Shown piece after piece: positions 46,456 to 55,742 of a DNA stretch of 64,000 bases. The stretch spans positions 62,001 to 126,000 of the forward strand of contig NZ_LYVJ01000010.1 in NCBI RefSeq assembly GCF_001676385.1, written 5' to 3'. Numbering within the stretch: position 1 is the first letter of the stretch; every line of letters begins with the position of its first letter. A program made the translations under genes and the position numbers. The stretch is from Stenotrophomonas maltophilia. GTDB lineage: Bacteria; Pseudomonadota; Gammaproteobacteria; Xanthomonadales; Xanthomonadaceae. The notes under the pieces are model-generated. The model had not been told where the DNA came from. It made no database searches and worked only from the letters and a program-made list of their open reading frames with translations.

Positions 46456-46922
46456 CCACCACGGTGGACGCCACTGACGATGTCTGGGAAGAGGCGATCG
46501 CACTGAACTTCTCTGCGGCGCGACGCCTGACCCAGGCGTTGTTGCCACCGATGCGGGAACAAGGCTGGGTGCGCATCATCAACTTCGGTGGTTCGATGGA
46601 ACCACGCACGGTGAACGCTGCCACGTCGGCAAAGGCGGCGCTGCATCTGTGGAGCAAGGGACTGGCCACGGAGGTGGCGGCGCAAGGCATCACGGTCAAC
46701 ACGATCGCGCCGGGACGGATCAACAGTGCGCAGGTCCTGGGCCGCCTCCACCCCACGGAGGAAAGCCGGCGCGGGTTCATCGCCCGCAACATCCCGGTCG
46801 GCCGGTTCGGCGAGCCGGAAGAAGTGGCGCCCCTGGTAACGTTCCTTGCCTCGCCGCTGGCCGGTTACATCACCGGCGCGGTGATTCCGGTGGACGGGGG
46901 CATGCACTACTTCGCGCACTAG
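46456..46922 (+). pseudogene. SDR-family oxidoreductase remnant (N-terminus missing)
   Basis: About 150 C-terminal residues of a short-chain dehydrogenase, from PTTVDATDDVWEEA through NFGGS, AKAALHLWSKGLA, ITVNTIAPGR and the usual end ITGAVIPVDGG. The Rossmann GxxxGIG half and a start are missing. The position of the catalytic Tyr of YxxxK is Ala (ATSAK), a further sign of decay or an unusual family. It abuts the LysR remnant head-to-head. Confidence 0.8.
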
Positions 46923-46933
46923 CGCCCGGAACT

Positions 46934-46989
46934 GTAGAGCCGAGCCATGCTTGGCTGATTCAAGCAGCCGAGCCTGGGCTCGGCTCTAC
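46934..46989. repeat. Inverted pair of GTAG palindromes (SMAG dimer)
   Basis: GTAGAGCCGAGCCATGCTTG at 46934 and the inverted copy ending GGGCTCGGCTCTAC at 46989, just after the SDR remnant and before the convergent hydrolase gene. Confidence 0.85.
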
Positions 46990-47047
46990 AACAACAAGAA
47001 GGGCGACCCGCAGGCCGCCCTTCGCACGCACGCTCGAGCCCGCCAGC

Positions 47048-48442
47048 TCAGCGTGGCGAGGCCACGGCACGGTTGCTCGAAGCGCCCTTGCGCTTGTCCG
47101 GCTGCGCCGGGCTCGCGCCCTCGGCCATCAGGTTGTCGCTGCCGAAGTCGGTATCCACGTCGAGCCAGCGCTGCGCAGGCAGGCCCAGGGCCGAGTCAAG
47201 CACGGTCGGCAGCAGGCCGCTGGGCAGGCTGCTTTCGCCATTCCAGAGAATGGCGATGCCGAGATCGCGCTCTGGTACCAGCGCCACCAGGCCGCGGTAG
47301 CCCTGTACGGCACCGGCATGGAACACCACGTCGTGGCCGGCGTAGTCGAAGGTGCGCCAGCCCAGTGCATAACCGGCCGAGTGCAGGCGCTCGCGTCGCC
47401 AGCCCGAACGCATCTCGCCCGGGGTGCTGATCAGGCTGGAGTGCAGGGTTGCCAGCAGTGGCGCAGGCAGCACATCGGGGCGGTGCCCGGTGTGGGCCAG
47501 CAGCCACTGCGCCATGTCGCTGGCGCTGGCATTGACGCCGGCAGCCGGGGCGACGCGGTAGTAGGTTGGCTTCGGCGTCAGCGAGACCCAGCCATTGCGG
47601 CTGCGCACGTGCGGGCGTGCCCAGCGCGAGCTTGCCTGGATGCCGGCCAGGCCGAGACTGGCATCGTTCATGCCCAATGGCTTGAAGATGCGGCGCTCGA
47701 CCGACTGCTCGTAGAAGCTCCCCGAGGCGGCATAGACCACGTCGCCGATCAGGCTGAAGGCCACGTTCTGGTAGGCGTAGCAGTCGCCGGGCAGGCACTT
47801 GAGGCTGGTGTTGGCCAGCTTCTGGGTCAGTGCGTAGTACTCGGCGTTGCCTTCGATGTCGCGGTCGTAGGCGTTATACGGCAGGCCGACGCGATGGCTG
47901 AGCACGTCCGCCACGGTGAGGCGCTCGGTGGCTTCCGGTGAATTCAGGCGGAAGCCCGGTACATAGTCGGTGACCTTGCTGTCCCAGCGCAGGGTGCCGT
48001 CGTTGACCAGCAGGCCGGCCATGGTGCCGGCAAATGCCTTGGACAGCGAGGCCAGGCGGAACACGGTGTGGGCGTCGACCGGCAGCGGATTGTTGACGTC
48101 GGTGACGCCGTAGCCACGCGCACTGAGGATGCGGCCGCCCTGCACGATCGCCACTGCCATGCCCGGCACGCGCTCGCCATAGGTGAGCTGCTGCGCCATC
48201 GATTCGATGTTGGCGACGTTGAAGCCGGCGGCCGGTGGCTGCACCCTCGGTACCAGGCCGGTACGGTACGCCGCCGGCTGGGTGTGGGCGACGGCTGCGG
48301 CAGCGGAAGATTCGATGTTGGCCGGCATCGGTGGCAATGCCGGCGGGGTCTGCGCGGTGGAGGACAAGGCAACAGGCATCAACATGCCCAGCAAACCGGT
48401 GGCCGCCGAACGGATCGGACGACGCAGGCTGTTCTTTTTCAT
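47048..48442 (-). CDS. Serine beta-lactamase-like (class C / PBP4*-type) hydrolase, secreted
   Basis: 464 aa with a signal peptide of about 30 residues. Catalytic motifs of the class C family are in place: SLSK (Ser132, Lys135), YQN (Tyr224, Asn226) and HAG (His375-Gly377). Such proteins include esterases, D-amino-acid peptidases and AmpC; the long C-terminal extension and absence of an ampR neighbour argue against a dedicated beta-lactamase. Start at 48442 (MKKNSLRR); a longer frame upstream has no signal-like start. Confidence 0.87.
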   Translation of the reverse strand: MKKNSLRRPIRSAATGLLGMLMPVALSSTAQTPPALPPMPANIESSAAAAVAHTQPAAYRTGLVPRVQPPAAGFNVANIESMAQQLTYGERVPGMAVAIVQGGRILSARGYGVTDVNNPLPVDAHTVFRLASLSKAFAGTMAGLLVNDGTLRWDSKVTDYVPGFRLNSPEATERLTVADVLSHRVGLPYNAYDRDIEGNAEYYALTQKLANTSLKCLPGDCYAYQNVAFSLIGDVVYAASGSFYEQSVERRIFKPLGMNDASLGLAGIQASSRWARPHVRSRNGWVSLTPKPTYYRVAPAAGVNASASDMAQWLLAHTGHRPDVLPAPLLATLHSSLISTPGEMRSGWRRERLHSAGYALGWRTFDYAGHDVVFHAGAVQGYRGLVALVPERDLGIAILWNGESSLPSGLLPTVLDSALGLPAQRWLDVDTDFGSDNLMAEGASPAQPDKRKGASSNRAVASPR

Positions 48443-48726
48443 CGGTTGGACCCGTGCGCGACTGCTGATGGCGATTCTAGCGCCGCTTTTCGCCTGTGCA
48501 CAAACGAAGCGAAGATGAATGCGCATCTCTTTGAAAAAGTTGGGATTTTGACGTCCCGAAAGTGTGTCCGAACGTGTCGTCCCGGGGCTGGCCTCGTGCA
48601 CCGTTGCAGGCAGCAGGGCGCGTCGCGCTGGCGGTGTTGCAGTGCATTGGCTAACGTACGCGCTCCATCATCCCCGGAGCCTGCCATGCCGTTGTCCAAC
48701 CGCCGTCCATGGGCGAGGGACGCCGC

Positions 48727-50055
48727 GTGAGTGCGGCACGGGACAGCAGGGCGCTGCGCGGCCTGGTGGAGGCCTTGCGCGAGTCGCCGGCGCTATGGTG
48801 GTCATTCCTTTATTTCTTCTGCCTGCTCAGCGGCTACTACGTGTTGCGACCGGTGCGCGAGGCGATGGCCGCCTCGGCAGATCTGGAGACCGTCTTCCCG
48901 CCGGCCATGATCGCCTGGTTCGCCAGCCACGGCATCGCGCTGAAGGACTTTGTCCTGCAGTTCCTGTTCTCCTGCGTGTTCCTGGCCATGCTGGTGCTGC
49001 AACCGGTCTACGGCTGGCTGGTCAGCCGCTTCCCGCGCCGGGTGTTCCTGCCGGCGGTGTATGGCTTCTTCATCGTCACTCTGCTCGCGTTCTACATCCT
49101 GTTCGACAGCGGCGTACCCGGTCGGGGCATGGCGTTCTTCCTCTGGGTGATGGTGTTCAACCTGTTCGCGGTGGCCGTGTTCTGGAGTTTCATGGCCGAT
49201 GTGTTCTCCAACGCGCAGGCGCGCGCTTACTACGGTTACATTGGGGCGGCGGGCACCGTTGGTGCCTTCCTGGGGCCGCTGATCACCAGTGCCTTGGCGC
49301 AACGGGTTGGAATCGCCAACCTGATGCTGGTGTCGGCCGGTTTTCTGGTCATCTGCCTGTTCTGCATCTGGCGTCTGCGGCACTGGGCGGTGCTGCGCGA
49401 GCGCGAGCAGCAGCTTGTGTCGGGCGAGAAGCCGATGGGCGGTAGCGTGCTGGATGGCCTGAGGCTGATCGTGCGCGAACCACTACTGCGCTGGCTGGCG
49501 ATCATGGTGGTATTCGGCGTGGGCGTCGGCACCCTGCTGTACAACCAGCAGGCCAGCATCGTGCGCGCGGCGTTCACCGACCCGGCCGCGAGCACGGCGT
49601 TCTTCTCGCGCATCGACCTCGCGGTGAACGCGCTGACGTTGCTGCTGCAGTTGAGCCTGACCCGCTGGCTCCTGTCGCGCCACGGCATCGCCCCGGCGTT
49701 GCTGATTCCCGCCTTCGCGGTCCTGGCCGGCTTCTCGGTGCTGGCCGCCTCGCCGTTGCCGATCATGGTGGCCGTGGTGCAGGTGATGACCCGGGCCAGC
49801 GAATTTTCGTTGTTCAAGCCGGCACGTGAAACCATTTACACCCGTGTCGACCGTCAATGGCGCTACAAGGCCGGTGCAGCGATCGACACGGTGGTCTACC
49901 GCGGTGCCGACCTGAGCTTCACCTGGATCCACAAGGCGCTGAGCTTGTTCGGTTCGCATGTGGTGTTCATCGGTGGCGCAGTGGTTGCCGGCTTCATGAC
50001 GCTGGCCGCGTTTGGTGTGCTGCGCGAGGAAAAGAAGCTGCCGCGCGACCGCTGA
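48727..50055 (+). CDS. ATP/ADP-translocase-like (NTT/MFS) membrane transporter
   Basis: 442 aa, about 12 transmembrane helices. The start (FLYFFCLLSGYYVLRPVRE) and the SFMADVFSNAQARAYYG loop are typical of the bacterial homologues of nucleotide transporters (Npt/TlcC-like) found in free-living Xanthomonadaceae. Substrate unknown; the parasite-type ATP/ADP exchange function should not be assumed. The GTG start at 48727 has GAGGGA seven nt upstream; the ATG at 48709 has none. Confidence 0.8.
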   Translation: MSAARDSRALRGLVEALRESPALWWSFLYFFCLLSGYYVLRPVREAMAASADLETVFPPAMIAWFASHGIALKDFVLQFLFSCVFLAMLVLQPVYGWLVSRFPRRVFLPAVYGFFIVTLLAFYILFDSGVPGRGMAFFLWVMVFNLFAVAVFWSFMADVFSNAQARAYYGYIGAAGTVGAFLGPLITSALAQRVGIANLMLVSAGFLVICLFCIWRLRHWAVLREREQQLVSGEKPMGGSVLDGLRLIVREPLLRWLAIMVVFGVGVGTLLYNQQASIVRAAFTDPAASTAFFSRIDLAVNALTLLLQLSLTRWLLSRHGIAPALLIPAFAVLAGFSVLAASPLPIMVAVVQVMTRASEFSLFKPARETIYTRVDRQWRYKAGAAIDTVVYRGADLSFTWIHKALSLFGSHVVFIGGAVVAGFMTLAAFGVLREEKKLPRDR

Positions 50056-50130
50056 TTTTGCCGGGGCCGGATCCCTGTCCTGCAGGAAGAGGGGCCTGGC
50101 CCGTTCTCCATCCCCATCCAAGGAATCGCC

Positions 50131-50481
50131 ATGTACTGGCTCGCACTCGCCCTGACCCTGCTGGTCGCACTGCTGCACGTCTATTTCCTGGTGCTGGAGA
50201 TGTTCCTGTGGACCCGCCCGCTGGGATTGAAGACGTTCCGCAATACGCCGGAGAAGGCGCAGGCCACACGCGTGCTGGCGGCCAACCAGGGCGTGTACAA
50301 CGGTTTCCTGGCGGCGGGCATCGTGGCAGGGCTGGTGACCGGGCAGCCGGTGCTGGTGACGTTCTCGCTGGCCTGCGTGGTGGTGGCGGGGTGCTACGGG
50401 GCGTATAGCGTGAGCCGCCGCATCTTCATGATCCAGGCGGTGCCGGCGATCCTGGCGTTGGTTCTTCGCGCGGTGGCGTGA
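50131..50481 (+). CDS. DUF1304-family small membrane protein
   Basis: 116 aa, four predicted helices. Family features: HVYFLVLEMFLW and ANQGVYNGFLAAG. Function unknown. The ATG at 50131 follows CAAGGAATC. Confidence 0.88.
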   Translation: MYWLALALTLLVALLHVYFLVLEMFLWTRPLGLKTFRNTPEKAQATRVLAANQGVYNGFLAAGIVAGLVTGQPVLVTFSLACVVVAGCYGAYSVSRRIFMIQAVPAILALVLRAVA

Positions 50482-50538
50482 TTTCCAGCCAACGGCGCAG
50501 CCCCTCGTGGGGTGGCCGCGAAATGCTTGTCATGGGGT

Positions 50539-50642
50539 GGTCGGGCGGGTTGGGTTCGCGGGGGACGCCGCAAGTACGTCCGTGTAGGCTTGGCCGCGGC
50601 ATCCATGCCGCGGACACCCCCGCGAACCCAACCCGCCCGGCC
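50539..50642 (-). repeat. Paired palindrome copy G (minus orientation)
   Basis: 104 bp. The arms start GGTCGGGCGGGTTGGG and end CCCAACCCGCCCGGCC, with a single G-T-type difference. The core runs ACGCCGCAAGTACG first, then the hairpin CCGCGGCATCCATGCCGCGG. Confidence 0.85.
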
Positions 50643-50821
50643 CCTGGCAGTTTCCGTGGGCGGCCAGCCCACGGAGAAGAAAAAGAAGATCAAGAGCAAC
50701 AGCGGGTCGCTGCGCTCGTGGGTTGTGCGCGCATGAAAGAAGCGGCCGGTGGGCCGCTCTTGCTTCTGCTTCTGCTCTTCTTTTTTCTCTTGCGTGGGTA
50801 GACGCCGCAGAGATCCGTCCG

Positions 50822-50926
50822 AGGCTGGGGGCAGTGGGTTCGCGGGGGTGTCCGCGGCATGGATGCCGCGGCCAAGCCCCCAGGGATGGGTTCACGGCGT
50901 CCCCCGCGAACCCACCGCCCCCAGCC
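50822..50926 (+). repeat. Paired palindrome copy H (plus orientation)
   Basis: 105 bp. The arms start GGCTGGGGGCAGTGGG and end CCCACCGCCCCCAGCC, with one mismatch. The core has the hairpin first, then the tail ending TTCACGGCGT. Confidence 0.85.
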
Positions 50927-50987
50927 AAACTAGGGCTTTCCGCGATCAACCGTCCACCCACGAGGGGATACGTCGTTCGCGGCAACA

Positions 50988-51455
50988 CTACTTCGCCGGC
51001 GACATCCACATGTCGATGACCGCGCTGAACACTTCGGTCCCCGCGCGGTCGCGCACGCTCACCGTCACCGGCAGCGCATAGCCTTCGGTTGCCACCACGA
51101 TCGGCTGCGCCGGCAGTGCCACCGCGTGCAGCGTGCCACGTGCCTTGGCCAGGTACTGCACCTGCATCCCCTTGGGGATCCAGCGCATGCCCCTCGGCAG
51201 CGAGGCATCGACCATCAACCCGGCAGTCAACTCGGCCAGGTTGCACATCGCGATCGCGTGCACCGTGCCGATATGGTTGCGCACCCGGCGGCGATCGGCC
51301 AGCGTGCCCTCGCAGCGACCGTGTTCCAGGCGGGTGATGCGCGGCGCGATGCTGGCGAAATAAGGCGCCTTGAAGCAGACCGCACGCGAGAACAGCCATT
51401 TGCCGGCAGGCCAGCGCTGCAGGCGGTGGTAAAGCGAGAGCAGGGGCGTGACCAT
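50988..51455 (-). CDS. DUF4442 hotdog-fold protein
   Basis: 155 aa. Hotdog-fold thioesterase-like pattern: VRNHIGTVHAIAMCNLAELTAGL as the hotdog helix, and QYLAKARGTLHAVA. It lies 75 bp after the fadE stop on the same strand, so a role in acyl-CoA metabolism is possible. No catalytic residue can be assigned with confidence. Confidence 0.82.
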   Translation of the reverse strand: MVTPLLSLYHRLQRWPAGKWLFSRAVCFKAPYFASIAPRITRLEHGRCEGTLADRRRVRNHIGTVHAIAMCNLAELTAGLMVDASLPRGMRWIPKGMQVQYLAKARGTLHAVALPAQPIVVATEGYALPVTVSVRDRAGTEVFSAVIDMWMSPAK

Positions 51456-51530
51456 GATCGGGTTCCGTTCGGCCGATAAAGCGACGGCGGGCCAGGGCCC
51501 GCCGTCGAGAGGAAACGCGCATCGCGGTGA

Positions 51531-54008
51531 TCAGGCCGCCTGCGAATGCGGGTCCTTGTGCTGGCGGTCGTAGTAGCTGGCCGCGCGCAGTTCGTGGGTG
51601 TCGAAGTCGTCCACGGTGATGGTGTCCAGGGTCAGCGCACGCAGCTCTTCCAGCAGGCTGCGCTCGTCCTGGGTGATCACGCCTTCGGCCACGGCTTCGT
51701 CCAGCTGGCTCTTGAAGTCCAGCGCTTCGATGCCCTTGCTCTTCAGCGCCTTCAGGAACTTGCGCTCCACCGGTTCGGCCATGATCGCCTTGCTCAGGTA
51801 GTTGTTGATGCGGCCGCCCGGGTTGTTCTCGCACGGGGTCAGGAACACGCCGTTGGCCAGCCTGTCGCGGGCTTCGTTCGGCGCCATCAGCAGGGCGGCG
51901 ACGCGACGGCTCAAGCGGTCGCCCGGGGCTTCGGCACGACGGCCCAGCGGGAAGATCAGCGCCCACATCAACCAACCGATCGGGCGGATCGGGAAGTTGC
52001 GCAGCGCGGCTGACAGCGATTCCTCGATCTTGTGCACGCTGTCATGGAAGGCCCAGGCCAGCAACGGCTGGTCGGCCTGCGGCGCGCCTTCATCGTGGTA
52101 GCGCTTGAGCATGGCGCTGGTCATGTAGATGTGGCTCAGCACGTCGCCCAGGCGGCCGGACAGCGATTCCTTGAACTTCAGCTTGCCGCCGAGGGTCATC
52201 ATCGAGATGTCGGCCATGAGTGCCAGATTGGCCGAATAGCGGTCCAGCTTGCGGAAGTAGCGGCGGGTATAGGCGTCGCCGGGAGCGGCGCCGAAACGCG
52301 CACCGGTCAGGCCGAACCAGAACGAACGCACAGCGTTGGAGAGGCCGAAGCGGATGTGGCCGAACAGGCTGCGGTCGAATTCCTGCAGGCCGGCACGGGT
52401 ATCCGGATCCTGCGCGGCCTTCATTTCCTTCAGCACCCACGGATGGCAGAGGATCGCACCCTGGCCGAAGATCAGCAGGCTGCGGGTCATGATGTTGGCG
52501 CCTTCCACGGTGATCGCGATCGGCGCGGCCTGCCAGCTGCGGCCGGCAAAGTTGCGCGGCCCCAGGATGATGCCCTTGCCGCCGATCACGTCCATCATGT
52601 CCGAGATCACTTCGCGGCTCATGGTGGTGCAGTGGTACTTGGCGATTGCCGACGGCACCGACGGCACGTCGCCGCGGTCGACCGCCGCGGCGGTGGCCTG
52701 CGACAACGCACTGATCTTGTAGGCCTTGCCGCCGATGCGGGCCAGCGCTTCCTCGACGCCCTCGAAGCGGCCGACCGACAGGCCGAACTGCTTGCGGATG
52801 CGTGCGTAGGCGCCGGTCACGGCGGCACCCGCCTTGGCGCCGCCGCTGGCGGTGGAGGGCAGGGTGATCGAGCGGCCCACGGCCAGGCACTCGTTGAGCA
52901 TGTTCCAGCCCTTGCCGGCCATCGCAGCGCCACCGATCAGCTGGGTCAGCGGGATGAACACATCCTTGCCCTTGATCGGGCCGTTCTGGAACGTCGAGTT
53001 CAGCGGGAAGTGGCGACGGCCGATTTCCACGCCGGCGGTGTCGCGTGGCAGCAGGCCCAGGGTGATGCCGATGTCGCGGGTATCGCCGATCAGGCCGTCC
53101 GGGTCGTACATGCGGAACGCCATGCCGATCAGGGTCGCGACCGGGGCCAGGGTGATGTAGCGCTTGTCGAAGGTCAGCCGCACGCCGAGCACCTGCTCGC
53201 CGTTCCACTCGCCCTTGCAGACGATGCCGTAATCGGGAATCGAGGTGGCGTCGGAGCCGGCGAACGGGCCGGTCAGGCCGAAGCAGGGCACTTCGCGGCC
53301 ATCGGCCAGGCGCGGCAGGTACTGGTCCTTCTGCTCCTGGGTGCCGTAATGCACCAGCAGCTCACCCGGGCCCAGCGAGTTGGGCACGCCGACAGTGGAG
53401 CTGACCACCGACGACACCGACGCCAGCTTCTGGATCACCTTGTGGTGGGCCAGCGCAGAGAAGCCCAGGCCACCGTACTCCTTGGGGATGATCATGCCGA
53501 AGAACTTGTTCTTCTTGATGAAGGCCCAGAGCTCCGGCGGCAGATCGGCGTGGACGTGGGTGATCTCCCAGTCGTTGACCATCGTGCACAGCTCTTCGAC
53601 CGGGCCATCCAGGAAGGCCTGCTCTTCGGCGGTCAGCTGCGGCTTGGGATAGTTGAGCAGGATGTTCCAGTCCGGATCACCGGTGAACAGCTCGCCTTCG
53701 AAACCGACCGAACCGGTTTCCAGCGCGATGCGCTCGGTCTGCGACAGCGGCGGCAGCACCTTGCGGAACACCTTCATCATCGGGCCGGTCAGCAGCGGCT
53801 TGCGGATGAACGGCAGCAGCAGTGGCACGGCGATCAGCGCCAGCACGGCCGCCGCGACGATGGTGGCGGTCGGGTTGACGTAGGGAATGAACCAGCAGGC
53901 GACCAGCAGGGCCACGCTGACCAGCGTCCAGGTAACCAGCCGCATGCGGTGGTAGGCGACGAACGCGCCTGCCAGCAGCAGGGCGAGGAAGGGAAGAACG
54001 ATGCTCAT
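51531..54008 (-). CDS. fadE: Acyl-CoA dehydrogenase FadE
   Basis: First step of fatty-acid beta-oxidation, 825 aa (E. coli FadE is 814). Two or three N-terminal membrane helices (residues 1-65) precede the dehydrogenase core, which has VPCFGLTGPFAGSDATS and TLPSTASGG. The large FadE-specific C-terminal domain is present. Its start overlaps the end of the hydrolase gene by ATGA, so the two form one operon, probably under the divergent TetR. Confidence 0.95.
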   Translation of the reverse strand: MSIVLPFLALLLAGAFVAYHRMRLVTWTLVSVALLVACWFIPYVNPTATIVAAAVLALIAVPLLLPFIRKPLLTGPMMKVFRKVLPPLSQTERIALETGSVGFEGELFTGDPDWNILLNYPKPQLTAEEQAFLDGPVEELCTMVNDWEITHVHADLPPELWAFIKKNKFFGMIIPKEYGGLGFSALAHHKVIQKLASVSSVVSSTVGVPNSLGPGELLVHYGTQEQKDQYLPRLADGREVPCFGLTGPFAGSDATSIPDYGIVCKGEWNGEQVLGVRLTFDKRYITLAPVATLIGMAFRMYDPDGLIGDTRDIGITLGLLPRDTAGVEIGRRHFPLNSTFQNGPIKGKDVFIPLTQLIGGAAMAGKGWNMLNECLAVGRSITLPSTASGGAKAGAAVTGAYARIRKQFGLSVGRFEGVEEALARIGGKAYKISALSQATAAAVDRGDVPSVPSAIAKYHCTTMSREVISDMMDVIGGKGIILGPRNFAGRSWQAAPIAITVEGANIMTRSLLIFGQGAILCHPWVLKEMKAAQDPDTRAGLQEFDRSLFGHIRFGLSNAVRSFWFGLTGARFGAAPGDAYTRRYFRKLDRYSANLALMADISMMTLGGKLKFKESLSGRLGDVLSHIYMTSAMLKRYHDEGAPQADQPLLAWAFHDSVHKIEESLSAALRNFPIRPIGWLMWALIFPLGRRAEAPGDRLSRRVAALLMAPNEARDRLANGVFLTPCENNPGGRINNYLSKAIMAEPVERKFLKALKSKGIEALDFKSQLDEAVAEGVITQDERSLLEELRALTLDTITVDDFDTHELRAASYYDRQHKDPHSQAA

Positions 54009-54922
54009 GAGCGTGCTCCGGTGACGTGCTCGTTTGTGGCGGACGAAGCCGCAGCATCCGCTGCGGGCAACACGTCCAGATAGTCCAACACAGTAGCGGT
54101 AAAGGCGTCGTTGTCATCGCCGGCGACCATATGCGTGGCCTGCGGCAGCTGCACATGGCGCGCGTGTGGCGCCAACGCCAGGAACTCGGCCACGGTCTGT
54201 GGCGTGACCAGATCACTGCGGCCGCCGCTGACCAGCAGCAGCGGGCACTTCACCTGGCGCGCGGCATCGGCCAGTGCGTCCTGGTGCTGTTCGCTGTCGC
54301 GGGCCAGCTCGGCCACCAGGCGCGGGTCCCAGTGCCAGCGCCAGCGGCCGCGGCCGTCTTCGCGCAGCAACGCACGCAGCGACTGCTCGGATTTGCGAGG
54401 GCGGTGCGGCAGATAGGCCGAGATCACGTCGGCCGCCTCGGTCAGCGAGGCGAAGCCGTCAGGATGGGCCGTCATGAACGCGAGGATGCGCTCGACGCCG
54501 GCGGTATCCCAGCGTGGGGTGATGTCAACCAGCACCATCGCTGAGAACAGGCCCGGCCAGCGCGACTCGGCCAGCAGGCCGAACAGCCCGCCCATCGACG
54601 CGGCGACCAGTACCGGTGGGCGCGGCTGCTCACCGGCCAGCACGATCAGGTCGTCGGCAAACTGTTCGCCGTGATAGGGCAGGTCGGCGGCATTCCAGTC
54701 GGAATCGCCATGGCCGCGGGCGTCGTAGGCCAGCGTCTGCAGGCCAGCCGCGCTCAGTGCGCGGGCAGTGGCGTTCCAGGCGTGGCGGGTCTGGCCGAAG
54801 CCGTGCGCGAACAGGACCCGGCCGCGTCGGCCATGGTCGCTTGCGGTCGCCGCCAGACGGGCGCCATGGGCGGCGTCCATGCGCAGATCATGAAACGCGG
54901 CGGGAGTAGGGGATGTGACCAT
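54005..54922 (-). CDS. Alpha/beta-hydrolase, leads the fadE operon
   Basis: 305 aa. Oxyanion-hole region FAHGFGQTRHAW, nucleophile elbow AASMGG (Ser109), probable acid Asp in GGRSDLV, and His in ATHM. Substrate unknown; being translationally coupled to fadE suggests an ester or acyl-CoA-related substrate. The ATG at 54922 has no ribosome site and sits 7 nt after a predicted -10 box, so its mRNA may be leaderless. Upstream in-frame starts cross the operator and were rejected. Confidence 0.87.
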   Translation of the reverse strand: MVTSPTPAAFHDLRMDAAHGARLAATASDHGRRGRVLFAHGFGQTRHAWNATARALSAAGLQTLAYDARGHGDSDWNAADLPYHGEQFADDLIVLAGEQPRPPVLVAASMGGLFGLLAESRWPGLFSAMVLVDITPRWDTAGVERILAFMTAHPDGFASLTEAADVISAYLPHRPRKSEQSLRALLREDGRGRWRWHWDPRLVAELARDSEQHQDALADAARQVKCPLLLVSGGRSDLVTPQTVAEFLALAPHARHVQLPQATHMVAGDDNDAFTATVLDYLDVLPAADAAASSATNEHVTGARS

Positions 54923-54972
54923 ACTTGTTAGTATGGAGCGCTTCCAAGGGAAGTCAATACTGCATGGTATGG
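54919..54972 (-). promoter_or_regulatory. Hydrolase-fadE promoter with two ATAC-N6-GTAT operators
   Basis: On the minus strand TTGACT (54957-54952), a 16-nt spacer and CATACT (54935-54930) form a promoter whose start would fall at the ATG (54922). Two inverted repeats with the same layout, ATAC-N6-GTAT, begin at 54921 and 54957, exactly 36 bp apart. One covers the -10 and start codon, the other touches the -35. They are the likely sites of the divergent TetR protein. Confidence 0.6.
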
Positions 54973-55063
54973 TGCGCTGCGGCAGGTGCACTCGCGGCTT
55001 CGGTGACGGTTTCGACCGCAACCGCGTACTGCAACGAACCCCGGCGTATGGTTAAATCAGCAC

Positions 55064-55666
55064 ATGAATCAACCTGACGCTTCCGCCGGCGAACCGCGCG
55101 CCGGCCGCAACAGCCGCCTGAGTGCCGAAGACTGGGCTCAGGCGGCCCTCGATCTGATTGCTGAACAAGGCGTGGGTGCCGTCGCGGTCGAACCGCTGGC
55201 ACGACGACTGGGAGTGACCAAGGGCAGCTTCTACTGGCATTTCCCCTCGCGTGACGCGTTGCTGCAGGCGGCGCTGGAGCGCTGGGAACTGTTCGAACAG
55301 GAGCAGGTGTTCGGCAGCCTGGAAGACGTGCCGGACCCCCGGGTCCGCCTGCGCCAGCTGTTCCAGATGGTGGCGCATGAAGTGCAGCCGCACATCATCT
55401 ACAGCGAGCTGCTGAAGGCGCTGGATCACCCGATGGTACGCCCGGTGATCGACCGCGTTTCGCAGCGTCGCCTGGATTACCTGGTGGCCTCGTTCCGCCA
55501 GGCGGGCCTGAGTTCGACCGATGCACGCCACCGTGCGCGGTTGGCGTATGCGGCGTACGTGGGCTTCCTGCAGTTGTCGCTGCAGCTGCAGCAGCCGAAG
55601 CAGGCGCGCGAGGATTTCGAAGCGTATGTCGAGCATCTCATCGAGACCCTGATCCCGAACGGGTAG
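55064..55666 (+). CDS. TetR/AcrR-family transcriptional regulator
   Basis: 200 aa. Helix-turn-helix at about residues 38-65 (PLARRLGVTKGSFYWHFPSRDALL), the TetR consensus, then a ligand domain rich in helices. Divergent from the hydrolase-fadE operon, with palindromic sites between, so it probably represses that operon in response to an acyl ligand (compare FadR/PsrA-type TetR proteins); the ligand is inferred only. A strong terminator follows. Confidence 0.88.
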   Translation: MNQPDASAGEPRAGRNSRLSAEDWAQAALDLIAEQGVGAVAVEPLARRLGVTKGSFYWHFPSRDALLQAALERWELFEQEQVFGSLEDVPDPRVRLRQLFQMVAHEVQPHIIYSELLKALDHPMVRPVIDRVSQRRLDYLVASFRQAGLSSTDARHRARLAYAAYVGFLQLSLQLQQPKQAREDFEAYVEHLIETLIPNG

Positions 55667-55698
55667 ACGTCTTCGACTGCAGGCAGGCGACGGGGAAG

Positions 55699-55722
55699 GC
55701 CGCGGCAATGCCGCGGTTTTTT
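55699..55722 (+). terminator. Terminator after the TetR gene
   Basis: CCGCGGCA-A-TGCCGCGG followed by TTTTTT. It faces the terminator of the convergent receptor gene 20 bp away. Confidence 0.85.
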
Positions 55723-55742
55723 CGTTGCACGGCGCAGGTGCC

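Larger units (their letters stand above)
50482..50987. other. Intergenic repeat island 4 (no gene)
   Basis: 506 bp between two convergent genes with no credible gene. Order: hairpin CCCCTCGTGGGG (50501-50512), palindrome G, a spacer starting CTGGCAGTTTCC with a purine tract (GAAGAAAAAGAAG) mirrored by a pyrimidine tract (CTTCTGCTCTTCTTTT), then palindrome H. Confidence 0.85.

Noticed and set aside
50530..51975. A long minus-strand frame across island 4, the DUF4442 gene and fadE
   Set aside because: It reads palindromic repeats and an antisense or out-of-frame version of two recognised genes.
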